DNA of 64,000 nucleotides from Vitellaria paradoxa (taxonomy: Eukaryota; Streptophyta; Magnoliopsida; Ericales; Sapotaceae). Made by a program: the position numbers and the translations under genes. Shown piece by piece: positions 43,827 through 55,944 of this stretch. Under the pieces are notes generated by a model that saw only the letters and a list, made by a program, of their open reading frames with translations, was not told where the DNA came from and searched no databases. Location of the stretch: NCBI GenBank assembly GCA_019916065.1, contig CM034240.1:37499389-37563388 (forward strand), written 5' to 3'. Positions within the stretch are counted from its first letter, which is position 1. The number at the start of each line of letters is the position of its first letter.

Positions 43827-44994
43827 AAATTTATCACCTCACCTAAGTTTGAGATAGTTATGTCCTTTCTTGTCAATATATATATTTTTTTGGTGGGTTT
43901 CTTGTCAATATAACTAAAAAAGTCTAAAGTGAAATAAATTAGAAATCAACATGGTGATATTGTAGAATGATTTGAAACCAATAATGAATTATTGAAAACT
44001 GCTATGATACTATTAAAATTAAAAAAAAAAAGGCTTTAGGTGATGGATCATTCTATGTATTAGAGGTTAAATATCTATATATATTATCATTTATTATCTT
44101 GTCTTTGGAAATATAACAATTCTCGCAAAAGATAAATTTTGTTTTGTTCATAATTTTATCGTTGATGATTCATATTTGATAGATGGATTGAACAGCATAT
44201 ATTATATTTCTATGAGAGATGGATCAAAGGGACTATTGTGACTTGTGAGGACATTGAGCATTTTGCATTTATTTGAGTTATTCAAAGCTTTAATGATATT
44301 GGTAGAAGTGTTTCTTGCTACTTTAATGATGTTGGGAGACGTTGTTTCTTGCAAGTCATTAGTTGTGGAATACATTGTTTGTCCAAATGTCACATTGGTT
44401 GATCAACAACTGTCTCTTAAAAAGCATGGACACAAACACAAAATATAGATACAACGTAACACAGATATGCCGACACGTTAATTTTCAAAATTGTCAGGAC
44501 ATGACACGGTAGGACCACATAATGAATAAATGCCAATTTTTTTTATATGCACATGAAAAAACAACTATTTATTCATTTTTGTACTAAAAATTTATCCATC
44601 TTTTGTGAAGGATAAGGGGATACCTTTTTTTGTAAGCATTTTCTTGATGCTTCAATAAAATTTTCTTTGTTTATGAAAAATTATTTACAAATAGTTAAGA
44701 AACTTAGGTCTTAAAATTCCTAAAATAAAAAAATAACTATAAATTTGTGTTATTTTATTCCATGTTTCTTTTTCTAAATTATAATATGTTTTATGTACGT
44801 CTAAGTCATGAATGTGTATCTTTCAATTGTTAGAAGAGTATCCGATGAGTTTAGGTATCCGCTATGACACGACATTACACCGGTATATCACCTTTCAAGA
44901 AGTATCTGTGCTTCATAGCTTGTCTCTCAATTTGTAAATACTGCGAGTACTTGCACATGCTTCAGATGGATCACACGTCTCTTATTTCATTTTT

Positions 44995-46102
44995 CTTAAG
45001 GGTATTTTGTGTTGTTCTTCTAAAACCTTTCTAAATATAGTTTTTCCATAGTGTTCTCTGAACAAATTTTATACTTATCTGTTACTTATTTTAGGTTGTA
45101 GTTGGAAGGCTTCTGAGCTCCGTCTTAAATCTTGGGACGACCTTCACAAACTTTGGTATGTTCTACTGGAGGAAAAAAACATGCTAATGACTCAACGGGA
45201 GATGCTTCATGCACAAAACCTACGATTTCCTAATTCAGAGCGTCTCCCCAAGGTATTGCTGCTCCTTTGATTATCTTTTGGTACAAACATTACAGTTTTT
45301 CACTTCTTTAACACATTAAATATTTGTTACTATTTGCTGGTTCTTTATGAGTTGATTTTTTGTTATGGTTTTCGTTTGAACCCTTTGTTAGTCCAGTTGT
45401 ATTTTTCCTTAATTTTGTGAGGCTCCTGTTCAAAAAGTAATATAATTCTTACAATGCGTTAATTAATTAGGATTCCTTTGTGTTTTGTCTAAATAATTCA
45501 TGTGTTTCACCACCACAGCGTGAAAAAAATCAATTAAAAGCCAAATTTCTTTAGGGTATTTTGTGTTGTTCTTCTAAAACCTTTCTAAATATATTTTTTC
45601 CATAGTGTTCTCCGAACAAATTTTATACTTATCTGTTACTTATTTTAGGTCGTAGTTGGAAGGCTTCTGAGCTCCGTCTTAAATCTTGGGATGGCCTTCA
45701 CAAACTTTGGCATGTTCTACTGAAGGAAAAAAACATGCTAATGACTCAACGGCAGATGCTTCATGCACAAAACCTACGATTTCCTAATCCAGAGCGTCTC
45801 CCCAAGGTATTGCTGCTCCTTTGATTATCTTTTGGTACAAACATTACAGTTTTTCATTTCTTTAACCCATTAAATATTTGTTACTATTTGCTGGTTCTTT
45901 ATGAGTTGATTTTTTGTTATGGTTTTCGTTTGAACCCTTTGTTAGTCCAGTTGTATTTTTCCTTAATTTTGTGAGGCTCCTGTACAAAAAGTAATATAAT
46001 TCTTACAATGCGTTAATTAATTAGGATTGCTTTGTGTTTTGTCTAAATAATTCATGTGTTTCACCACCACAGCGTTAAAAAAATCAATTAAAAGCCAAAT
46101 TT
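44995..46102. repeat. 554-bp tandem duplication containing exon 2
   Basis: The block from about 44,995 to 45,548 is repeated from 45,549 to about 46,102, so exon 2 is present twice (45,095 and 45,649, spacing 554). The two copies share changes against unit 1, such as TTTCTAAATATA and CTACGATTTCC, so the doubling happened within unit 2. Confidence 0.88.
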
Positions 46103-48317
46103 ATGTTGAAGTTATTAGAAATTTGGATTCTAGTAAAAGAAAGATAACCCACTACACAAAATCAAAGAATTAAAAGCTAAATTTATGTTGAAGGTATTTA
46201 GAAATTTGGATTCTTGTAAAAAGAAAGATAACCCACTACATATATCCTTCTATTCTCTTTCCCAAAGAGTATATTTTTTGTCACAAATCCCTAACATTTA
46301 TTGCATCAACACTACCATTGTCACCATTTTCTTCTTCTTTTATTTTGTGTATGTTCATCTCCTTTTCTTTTCAAGAAGTGAATGGCTAGAGTATGTTCTT
46401 CTTTGTTTTTTGTTTCTTCTTTCTTGTCCTTTTTCTGCTTATTATTCACTTTGACATTTTAAAAAATTGAATCTAGCAGAGATAGTTTGACATAGGTTGA
46501 TTGCCGAGTATGTTCTCTTACAAGTAGTGAGCCTAAAGTTGATATTGAGCAAAGGAATGAATTTCTGTTTGGGGCCGATTATAATTGATTTTGATGCTGA
46601 GTGATTGGTGGAAGTATGAGCCATGGAAAGAGTTTTAGTTCCTTCCACTAGATGAAGAAAGAGACCGATTTGAGGCTGTGAGAAGTGAGCCTAGGGCACA
46701 TCAATTTATAGATTTTGTATGTTGGAGTTTTAATTGGAGGAAGGATGGTCTTCCTCAGTTGGAGTTTTGAGGGTGAAAAAAAGTTTGGGCAAATCTCATT
46801 TGGAGTTGCAAACGGCTTAAAGTACAGATGATCACGTTAGGCATAATAGGCTAGATTCTCGTGGTATACAACTAGAGTTAATTGTGCATCACACAATCCC
46901 AAGTGAAGCTTCTAAAGGTCTAAAAAATTATCAAGCTAATCTCCACTAAATCACAATAATTATTGGAATCAAAACAACTATCTAGCTGATTGTAATTAAT
47001 TAGGACCAAGGCTTGATAAGTTTATTTGAGTCACCAACTTTGTACACAACTATTGAAGGATTCCTAACTTCAATAGGCCTTGTGGAATCCCAATTTAGAA
47101 ACTACGGCTACGTTTGATTGCGGATACAAGGTGGTGAATTGGATTAGTTATTCATGAATCCCTGTTGACCCATGTTGGGAGTTGACAAATTACTCTGGAC
47201 AAGATGTCCGGAGTGGACTCCATATCCTTCAAAATAGGGGATGTACAGTACCTAGGGAGAGGTGGTATTGTATATCCCCTATGCTTCAGTTTATTTCTCG
47301 CAAAGATTCAAAAGTTCAAAATTATATGCCATCAAATCACCTCTTATTCCATTTTATATCCCAGCAACCAAGCACCAAAAAATAATTCCATACAAAAAAC
47401 TTAATCTCTTGTTGTACCTAATTCTATAAAGTATCCCATAGTGTTACTTATCCTTGTAAACCTTTAGCCCCAATTAAATGCAACCTAAGGGCTTTTCATG
47501 TGAAACAAAGTGAAATTGAGTTAAAAAAAAAAAAAGAGAAGGAGAAATAGATAGAGAAAATACCAAGAGAGAGGAGAGAGAGGTCACATGAAGGTAGAAG
47601 CCAAAGAAGAAGAAGGGAAGGGAGGAAATCAGCCAGGGCTATTCATAATCTTCATTCATTACCTTACAAACGCTCAAACGACACTTAAATTAGGAAACAC
47701 AAAGGTACATCAAAAGACAATTCCTAAGGGAGACCAAGAGTTCAATTTAAGAAGACCAAACACTTTATTCATCCCGGTTCTTTTTTTTTTTTGGGGGGGG
47801 GGGGGAGGTTCAATGTCTTAATCCAATTAATGTCCCCATCAACTCTCTCAGGCTAGGAAGAAACTCGACTTTGTCGAGTTGAAATCACGCGCTCAAAAGT
47901 TCAATCATTGGGCCATAGCATGGTGGGTGTGTAAGCTTCTCCCAAAGTTTATGCATTCATGTAAAGGGTGAAATGAACTTGGTGTCCCCACTGACTCTCC
48001 CAAGGTGGAAAGGACTTGACTCTAGTGTGAGATATTGTTTATTCCGATACAATTCCAAAGAAAATAGATCAAACTACAAAAGGAACGTTGTAATGGGGAG
48101 AACCAGATCTAAAGAACACTGTAGCGAAGAGGTAAAAACTTAAAGTGAAGGCCAAGTACGATACGAACAGAAATTGCAGTGATGTAGCTACCATTATCTA
48201 AGATGATCTGGCAATCTCTCTCATTGATCTTGATAACTTTTTCAGGTGGTGTAATAATGCAAAAGTCAATATCATCCAAATCACCTAACTCTTCAAGGAT
48301 AGTTTGGAGCAAGATGG

Positions 48318-48367
<50 letters not shown>

Positions 48368-49769
48368 GGAGGTGGTTGATTAATGGCATGACTTAAACGT
48401 GGTGACGGTTGAGATATTTATAGTGCTTAGGACTTCGCGGAAAAATAGGCTCATGATAATGGAGGCATAGGAGGTTGACTATACTAGGGACGTCTGTTGA
48501 CGAGGGCGATAGTGACAACAGTTAGGTGTCTGTGCGAGGTTTGGGGATTTGGGTTGATGGTGACATATCTTGAATATCGGTACAAGGTGTCAAGGCATTT
48601 GAGGTGTTGGGATCTGGGACCCAATAAGAAGGTTGCCAACTAGTGATGGTGGTTGAATCCATTTATTATTTGGTGAGAGACATTGAATGTAGGGGTGAGT
48701 CTCTCTCCTAGAGTTGGTTGAGGGAGGATTTGAACAAATCCCTTAACTCTAGTTACCAATTCGCTTGTCTTTATTGGTTAAATGAATAATAATGCATCTA
48801 TGGGACTCCCCAAGGAGCGGATTCCACTGCTAGGGAGTCCTTAAGCCTTGCTTTTAACCTAAGGGGTTGATCTTTGCCGAGTGTTAAAAGGGGGTTTCCT
48901 GCGTAGAGTATCATGTGGGATTCCTAATTCATGAGGGGCATCGCGGGGTCTGAAATGCCTCCAAATTTGAATGCGCTTGCGGGAAGAGCGCTGTGGTGGA
49001 ATGACTGCCTGCATTGGGAGTGTTGCTGCCACGTTGGTGAATTTGTTGCAGTTACACCTGTCTTCTGAATTTTTTATTGGACCCATCACTTTAAAATGTT
49101 CTCATTAAGTCAGGAGAGGGATTCCTATATAACCCCATTATTGAACCACAGCCGAGTGATTTCTACTGTTCACTTACCAAATATGAGTCCAATATTTCAT
49201 TCAATCCCCCCTAGCCACCTCCAATCTTAAAAGTTGTATAAGATCACTCCAGATTCCTTGGATACCTTTCCATCAACGAAAGCTGATGCCAATTTTGGCA
49301 GTTATGCCTATTATACATATATATTATATATATTTTAACTCAAGGTGTCAGGCGTGTTTGCGCGCACCTCAGTTAATACCTGAGTCTCTGAATTTAACAA
49401 TCAGTTGAATACAAGAACAAAATTGAACTGGCTTAGTTTTGTTTTATGTTCCCTTAGCTGCAAACAGACTCCTATCTTGGTGTCAATTCAATTGTTTACC
49501 ATGTCTGGTAAAAAATTAGAAATTCATATTTGTGATTGCCTGGAATTTGTAAAGGATAATTTGGGATGGTTTTAACTAGGTGGTTCTGAATTCTTCAAGC
49601 TTGATTCCATCTAATACGACTGCTAATTCTGCTTGTGGGTTTTTAATGAAATGAAATTCAGGTAAGGAAGTCTATGTGCCGAATCAAGCATTTACTCACC
49701 GAAAGGGCTATTGAGGAACCAGATCCTAGAAGGTCTGCTGAGATGAAGAGGATGATAAATGCTCTATGA
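45095..49769 (+). pseudogene. uL29m pseudogene: exon 1 missing, exon 2 doubled
   Basis: Exon 2 copies are 45,095-45,252 and 45,649-45,806 (each 158 bp, with AG and GT borders), and exon 3 is 49,662-49,769 (108 bp, ending TGA). They match unit 1 closely: the first exon 2 copy has TGT for CGT (Arg to Cys) at its start, and exon 3 has TTA for GTA (Val to Leu). Coding exon 1, with the start codon and presequence, is gone. In its place leader-like DNA (43,085-43,200) abuts intron 1 sequence. Inclusion of both exon 2 copies would still be in frame only if the 158-base exons were used with other phases, which they are not. It is read as non-functional, though transcription is possible. Confidence 0.88.
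48208..48418. other. Unit 2-only intronic interval with microsatellite
   Basis: Unit 1 reads ATGATCT then AGTGCTTAGG at 34,659-34,675; unit 2 has about 210 extra bases between these points, including (TA)n(GA)n at 48,321-48,367. On the minus strand a 67-residue frame (48,109-48,312) includes DLDDIDFCIITPPEKVIKIN, which looks more protein-like than its neighbours. It could be a fragment of an old retroelement lost from unit 1. I do not assign a family. Confidence 0.4.
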
Positions 49770-50330
49770 GATTCCCTACTTATCTTTTGTTGTTATCACC
49801 GACCAGGGTTTGTTTGGTTGGCTATGACAATGCCTTGATTTTACTTTCTTCTTGTGTTTAGGTCTAGAAGGCTATAGTACTTTTTACAAATGGACATCTG
49901 GATTTCTTGTGATTTTGTAGAAATTCTCGGATATTAATTTCAGGGAGATGGGTAATAGAAGCAAAAACATGACTGATTAAGTTGAAAACTAGGCAACATT
50001 TATTGCAATAATGCAGTGTGTTGGAAATATTGGTAGATAGGGCTTTTATGTATGAAGCCTGGATTTGTTGTTGGCTGAATCTCCTCATTCCTAGCCAGAA
50101 TACTTCCCAGGCAATATCATATGAATGTTGCGCGCGCTCTCTCTCTCTCTCTCTCTCTCTCTGCGCGTTGTGCTGAGAAATGTTACATGAATATACACCT
50201 GCACAGTCAGATTTGCATGTACGTATGTACATAAGTACCTCCGGAATATAACCTTGTGTGGCTTGACAGTTTGGTATACCTCAGGCTCGTACAGCTCCAC
50301 AAATCTGATCTTGATGGTTGGGTCTCTGAT

Positions 50331-51254
50331 TAGAGGTGGACATTGATTCGCTGGCCCGAGGAACTCATCCAACTCAGCCCGATATTTTTAGGGGGTTGGG
50401 TTTGGGAATTTAGCCCACAAAGCTGGGTTAGGTCAATTATTTAGACTCTATATATTTTTGGGTCAGGTTTAGGTTCGAGTATTACAGCCAGCTCAGCTTG
50501 AAGTTAATAAGGGAGTCAGTCGAAAACCCTACACCCCTTCAATACATAAATCCTTGCCCGACTTTTTCTCTCCTTCTCCACAAACTTCTAAACATCCAGC
50601 CACTCTTTTTCTTTTATCTCACAAATCATATTCCAAACACTCAGCTATTCTTACTCTATTCTCAGTTTGTAATATAAATTCTGTATCTCTGACTTTTATT
50701 TTCTACTTCGTCTCTCTTCTTCATTTCTTTGGCCTTCATTGCTTTTACTCTCTTCTCAGTCCGTAATACAAACTTTGAATCTTTCACTCTTACTCTCTTC
50801 TTTGTATCTCTTCTTCATCTCTTTAGCTTCCGTCTCACTCTCTCTTGCCAATGTCTCTCACTCTTTTTTTTTTTTGTGGGTGAATCAGAATTAAATCTCT
50901 TTAGTCAGTTATGTGTAGGTCATTAATTTTAGAACATGACAAGGAAAGAAAAAAAGAATTAGTAAAATGAAGAGGTTATTGACTGTGTCTATTTTAATTA
51001 ATTTGCTTTTATGCTTATTTTTTGTAATAAATAGGTTATTGGCTGCTTTTGTATGATTTTTATATATTTTTTTAATGTTTTATCTTTGGGCCCAATGGAA
51101 GAGTTTGGGTTTTAATTTTTAAATAATGGACGAGTTTGGGTTCACAGTTTTCAGCCCGGTATCGGGCTTGGTCGGGCATGGGCTTAGTGCTCAAAGTCTC
51201 AGCTCGAATGATCCTAGCTTGAACCCAACCTAGCCCAGTCCATGTTCGTCCCTA
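50331..51254. mobile_element. hAT-type element, unit 2 paralogue
   Basis: The ends have decayed (TAGAGGTGGACA and TGTTCGTCCCTA), but the flanking TCTCTGAT (50,323-50,330) and TCTCCGAT (51,255-51,262) still form an 8-bp target duplication with one mismatch. The internal GGGTTTGGG and AGCCC motifs match the unit 1 copy. Confidence 0.75.
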
Positions 51255-51729
51255 TCTCCGATGATATGTTCAACGGGCAATGCTATAACTGCATGTTCTG
51301 GAGGGGACCACATTATATAATCTGTTTTGTGTTGTAATGGCAACAACTTGATGAATGCAATTCAATTGACGAAAATATATGCGATTTATGTATTTATTAT
51401 TCGGTCTTCATATGCAAAACAAACTATGGGAATTAAAATTTTGTTAACTAATATTAACATTACAAGGAGAACTGAGTTTCTTATTAATACGATCAATGGC
51501 GCTAAAAAGTGTATCTATTAACTCCACTATAAGTGTTGGGACAACGGCTCGACCTTTGTTTTTGAATTGTCATTTGATCGAATATTAAGAGGCACTGGGA
51601 CTAAAGTCTGTTTGTATGAATGTTGAATAGAAATGCTAACACCTCGAGATTGTATATTATTATCTTAGTATACTTTACCTCTTATATAGATCAGAGTGTT
51701 AGGCGGTAAAGTATAATCATTGTTAGAAG

Positions 51730-52077
51730 ATGGCAGTTGCGGAGATGAGGATGCTAAGGTGGATGTGCAGGATTACAAGGAAAGATAGGATTAGGAACGA
51801 GGAGATGAGGGGCAAAGTAGGAATAGCACCGATTAAAGATAAAATGAGAGAAAACTGATTAAGATGGTTTGGTCATGTTAGAAGGCGTTCAGCAGAGGCA
51901 CCTATTAAAAGGTGTGAAAGTATGGAAATTGCCAAGAGTAGCAGAGGTAGAGGAAGACCCAAGAGAAGCTGGAAAGAAACCATTAAACATGATCTGACTT
52001 ACCTAGATTTATCGAAGGACAAGTCCCTAAACAAATTTAATTGGCGTCGACAAATTCATATAGCCGATCCCACCTAG
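51730..52077 (+). pseudogene. 3' end of an RTE-type LINE ORF
   Basis: One frame of 115 codons, broken by a TGA at 51,856-51,858, encodes MRMLRWMCRITRKDRIRNEE, then LRWFGHVRRRSAEAPIKRCE, SRGRGRPKRSWKETIKHDL and NWRRQIHIADPT. These phrases are typical of the end of the reverse-transcriptase ORF in plant RTE-clade LINEs. The DNA after the stop ends in GGTTTGGTTTGGTT (about 52,091-52,104), a simple repeat tail as such elements have. It lies in the 51,490-52,790 interval that unit 1 lacks, so it is 5'-truncated and younger than the duplication. Confidence 0.75.
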
Positions 52078-52369
52078 TGGGAAAATGCTTGGTTTGGTTT
52101 GGTTATACTTTGCCTCCTATTCTACCAGTTAAAACTAAACTTGGACTGGCACAAGTGACCAATTTGCCCCAACAAACGCGATAGTTGCACCATACTAATG
52201 TGGAAGATGTCAACTTGTTTCACGTTGTAATCGTGAGAATAATACAGATGACGCTTCTCATAAGTTGCACATTTAAACGATCCATACTATGCCTCTTAGG
52301 TATTTGGTAAAAATTAAAAATATTATAGTAAATTGGCCTACTTAAAATTTAAATATATATAAATATATA

Positions 52370-52745
52370 GGTTCCGTTTGGTTGGGTTAAAAATCACCGA
52401 AAGTTACAAAAAATTATAAATATTTATCTACTTTTACTAATTTTTGTCATTTTCATTTTTCATGTGTTTATTTTCAAAATTAAAATTTTATAAACTTTTA
52501 CAAAAAAGTTACAAAAAAGATGTAAAAAGTTACTTTTTTATTTTTTTTAATATTTGTCAACTTTTCGTACTGATTTTTGACTAAAATCGTTGGAACGACT
52601 TACTTGTCACCGTTCTAACGGATTGTTTTGATAAATTTTAGTTGGTTTTTTAAACACCAAAAAGTGACTGATATTATCTACTTTTTCCAACTTTTCGTCA
52701 CATTTGATCATCTAAACGGTCTCATATATATTTTATTACCAAAAA
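52370..52745. repeat. MITE-like block with GGTTCCGTTTGGTTGG start
   Basis: The segment begins GGTTCCGTTTGGTTGGGTTA and ends with TTTGATCATCTAAACGGTCT, whose reverse complement (AGACCGTTTAGATGATCAAA) is a partial inverted match. It is absent from unit 1 together with the LINE tail. It is non-coding. Target duplication was not identified. Confidence 0.4.
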
Positions 52746-53204
52746 TTTTAAATTATCTTGATAAATTATTATTTTTTTTTTAGATTTTTTGATAATCGGT
52801 AAAATTAATATGCGAGGCCATATTAGCTTGACCATTTAAAAAAGTGGTTAATTCTTAATTAAATACTGTTCGCCTGTTTGAATTCGAGTCCTGAAAATTC
52901 ATTCTCCAATAAATATATTAAATTAATCGTTTATTCTAAAGTTCTGTTTATGTACATGATTTGAAGCAAACAATTAAATCATTTAAAAAAACTCTTAATT
53001 TGAATTTTAGATTAAATATTCTAATTTGAGACATTAATTTTGATTGAAAAATTAACTCTAAAGGCCCATAAAAACTCCATAAATAAAATTAAAATTAAAA
53101 ATGTTAAAAGAGGCTGGGAATAAAAAATGACATAATAGCAAAAATATAAGAACAATAATTTTTTCAGTTTTTTGCCTTGACCTATACCGCTCTAAAATAT
53201 ACAT

Positions 53205-53745
53205 TAGCGTTTGGAGTACTAAGAAACTCCATAAAACACCATAAAACTCCAACAGTCTTTATAATTTACTAAAATCCTTTGTTACACTTTTACTTTTCCC
53301 ACATTTACTAATTTCAAAAAATTTTAATATTTCGTTAAAAAAATAAAAAATTCGTAACGAAATTAATCGAGTTTGCGAATTTTTTTTTTCATAATCATAT
53401 TTTTTGCGTCGAAAACTTTCAAACGAGTACCATTATTACTAATTTATCTCTATTTTTATGAATATGTCAGAACAAATTTGGATAAATCGTTCTAACGGTT
53501 TGCTAGTGTAAAATTCGTTAGAACGGATTGGGAAAGCCATTTTAACGGTTTTGGCATTGTTCAGGTAGAGAAGAAACATTTTTTTGAATCTATTAAAATA
53601 AATTTGGGAAACCATTCTATCGGTTTTAATACTATTCATCTCTAAAAAACGCGATTTGAAGAGAAACGTTAAACGTCTTTCTTTACTCCAAACCACATTT
53701 TTTTCTTATTTTTTATCACTTCAAATGCTACCTAGGTAAATCGTG
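53205..53745. mobile_element. MITE with TAGC(G/A)TTTG(G/A)AGT ends, unit 2 only
   Basis: The left end TAGCGTTTGGAGTACTAA and the reverse complement of the right end, TAGCATTTGAAGTGATAA, match well. Unit 1 reads directly from GCATTAAGATAATT at about 38,421, so this site is empty there. The core carries phrases such as CGTTCTAACGGTTTG and AACGGATTGGGAAAGCC and a CTATTCATCTCTAAAAAAC segment shared with the MITE family at 1,552, 22,440 and 26,650. Exact ends are uncertain by about 15 bases. Confidence 0.6.
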
Positions 53746-53869
53746 AATAAAGTTAAGATAATTATAATTTATTTAGTACTTGTGAAGGTTTCACCATAAG
53801 TTTTTCCTTTATTGCGGTTTATAAATAATATTTGGGCTTGCTGTTATTTCGAAATTTAAGAAACATTAA

Positions 53870-54270
53870 GGTCCCATTTGGTTTACTTTTCTATTTTTTA
53901 TTTTTATTTTGTATCTTATGTTTTAAAAATTCTAAAACCCAAAAAAAACTTTTCTATTTTTTATTTTTATTTTGTATCTTATGTTTTAAAAATTCTAAAA
54001 CCCAAAAAAAAAAAAATAGTGTATTTTCTTTATTTTGAGATTTTGCTTGGTTTTGACTAAAAACGCTCAAAATAACTTTTTGTCATTTTTCATTTTATGT
54101 GTAAATTTATTTTTTGTTTTCTAAAATAAATTTTAAAGACACAAGGGAACAAATGCATTTTAAGCTATTGTCCTTATTTTCAAAAGCGTAAAATAAAAAA
54201 ATGAGCTCAAAATAGAAAATAAAAAATAAAAATAAAAAACAAGAAATATATAAACAACCCCAATGCCACC
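53870..54270. mobile_element. Tourist-like (PIF/Harbinger) MITE, 401 bp
   Basis: TAA (53,867-53,869 and 54,271-54,273) flanks the element; unit 1 has a single TAA at the matching position 38,538-38,540. The ends GGTCCCATTTGGTTTAC and, reverse complemented, GGTGGCATTGGGGTTGT form an imperfect inverted repeat. A 3-bp TAA duplication and GG-starting ends fit Tourist-type MITEs. Inside, a block of about 59 bp is tandemly doubled (53,888-54,010). Confidence 0.75.
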
Positions 54271-54274
54271 TAAT

Positions 54275-55239
54275 TGAGTCAATAAAAATTTTGTATATTT
54301 CTTTATAAATTAAATAATAAATTTTTACATTCCTATTAAATTTTACAATCTCATGCATCGGACGGATAACTGCTTAAATTTATATTTTATATTTAGTATT
54401 TTAATTTCATATGTAACACATAAAACATTTTTTTATGTCTTATGTTTATTTTTATTATTAAAATTATATAATTCTTTGTATTATATGTCATATTATAAAA
54501 TTTTATATTTTATACCATGTTATATTATATTTTATTTTATTTTTTATCATTTGATTAGGTAGGTTTGGAATTTGATATATATTTTAGAGTCAAATTTGAT
54601 TTTAGGAAAGCTTGAAACATTGAATTGAATAGAGAGTATAAGTTTCTAATTGCGTAGAAACTCAATTGTGATTAACCCTATTTATTCATTAAAATTTATA
54701 AAAATAAATAATATAAATATAAAAAATAACTCAAATAATTGTTAAAATTATGTAATTTTATTAAAATATTTTGTAATATATTTTTAAATTATTTTTTTAT
54801 CAATGTAAAATGTTACACAACTTTTGCACTAAATAACATTAGTATCTACGCATATATGAGCTTGTTTGGTAAATTAAAATTTTGAAAAATTTCATAATTT
54901 TTTTTTTTTTATGGTACTAACGTGTAACACTTTTGACAAAAATTATGTGTTTTGGTAAAAACGTTTAGAAGTTGTAAAATAGAAGAAAATTGAAAAAAAA
55001 TATTTGTTTTGTGTGTGTGATAAGTTTTTTTATTTTTTTATATTTAGTAAATTTTAATAAGGAAAATTAGAAAAAGTCGAAAATTTTTATTTTTTTTATT
55101 TTTTATTTATTATTTTTTTTAAGTTTTACCAAAGACACTGTGTGCTTGTGTGCAAACCGTGCAAACTAAATTTTTGAGGGATTGTGCAATCACGAACCCT
55201 TAAATGCTTAGAAGATTTGGAGTTGGTTTAACTTAAAAT
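54275..55239. other. AT-rich unit 2 DNA upstream of the PPR copy
   Basis: It parallels 38,545-39,490 of unit 1 and holds no gene. The landmark CACTGTGTGCTTGTGTGCAA near 55,137 corresponds to the sequence about 200 bases upstream of the intact PPR start codon. Confidence 0.6.
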
Positions 55240-55573
55240 CTAAGGTAAACTACACCTACCTCCTTCTAACATTTGATATACGTACACATACCTCCCTTGA
55301 TAATGTATGAAAGTTAAAAAAAAAAAAAAAAAGAAAATTCTGTTTAAACCGCTTATCTTCAGTAGAAATTGTGAACTTGAATATGAAATTTTAAATTTCT
55401 TGCATATATACCTCTAGAGCTATTAAAAGTTATTTCCAAACCGAGAGATCATATGTGTAGAGGATTAGGCCAACTCCGACCCATCCTTAAGCCGTTGATA
55501 GGCATGTTAAGGATTATTTAGGCCAAATTTGAGCTTGTGAGTGAGGTCCTTTAAGGATAAACAAATTGGAAAT

Positions 55574-55940
55574 GGCTAATAATAGTAATAGTGAATTTAT
55601 ACGTGTAGGAGAAAATGGAAAAGAAGCTTATGAACATCAAGTTCATGTTTCTAAAAAAGAACCTAGTAGTTTAAATATTGCTAGAGCTTTAAATTTTTTA
55701 ATAAATAGTATGTTTGAAGGTATCGGTACTTTAAATAAAATAAACAATATTGATCTTCTAGCAAATACAAAAACTTTGCTAGAACAAGTAGCCAATAAAG
55801 GCTATAGAGGTGAAACATCTAATCTTCAAACAAATGAAGATGACAAAATTTCTACCTTATACAAAGGAGGAAAAATAGAATTTGATGAAGTCTTAGTAGT
55901 AAAAAACTTTGCTAAGGAAAAAACTTATAAAGATTTCTAA
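55574..55940 (+). pseudogene. Small viral ORF upstream of the coat protein region
   Basis: A 122-123-residue hydrophilic frame, best preserved of the viral remnants, ends at TAA 55,938-55,940. An ATG lies at 55,566 and again at 55,572. Solendoviruses have a small ORF of unknown function at this place; I see no motif that would give a role. Helix-forming Leu/Ile/Asn-rich segments lie in the middle. Confidence 0.5.
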
Positions 55941-55944
55941 ACTA

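Noticed and set aside
48321..48367. Short regular repeats that might suggest a CRISPR-like array
   Set aside because: It is a TA/GA microsatellite; there are no spaced direct repeats, and the genome is a plant's.
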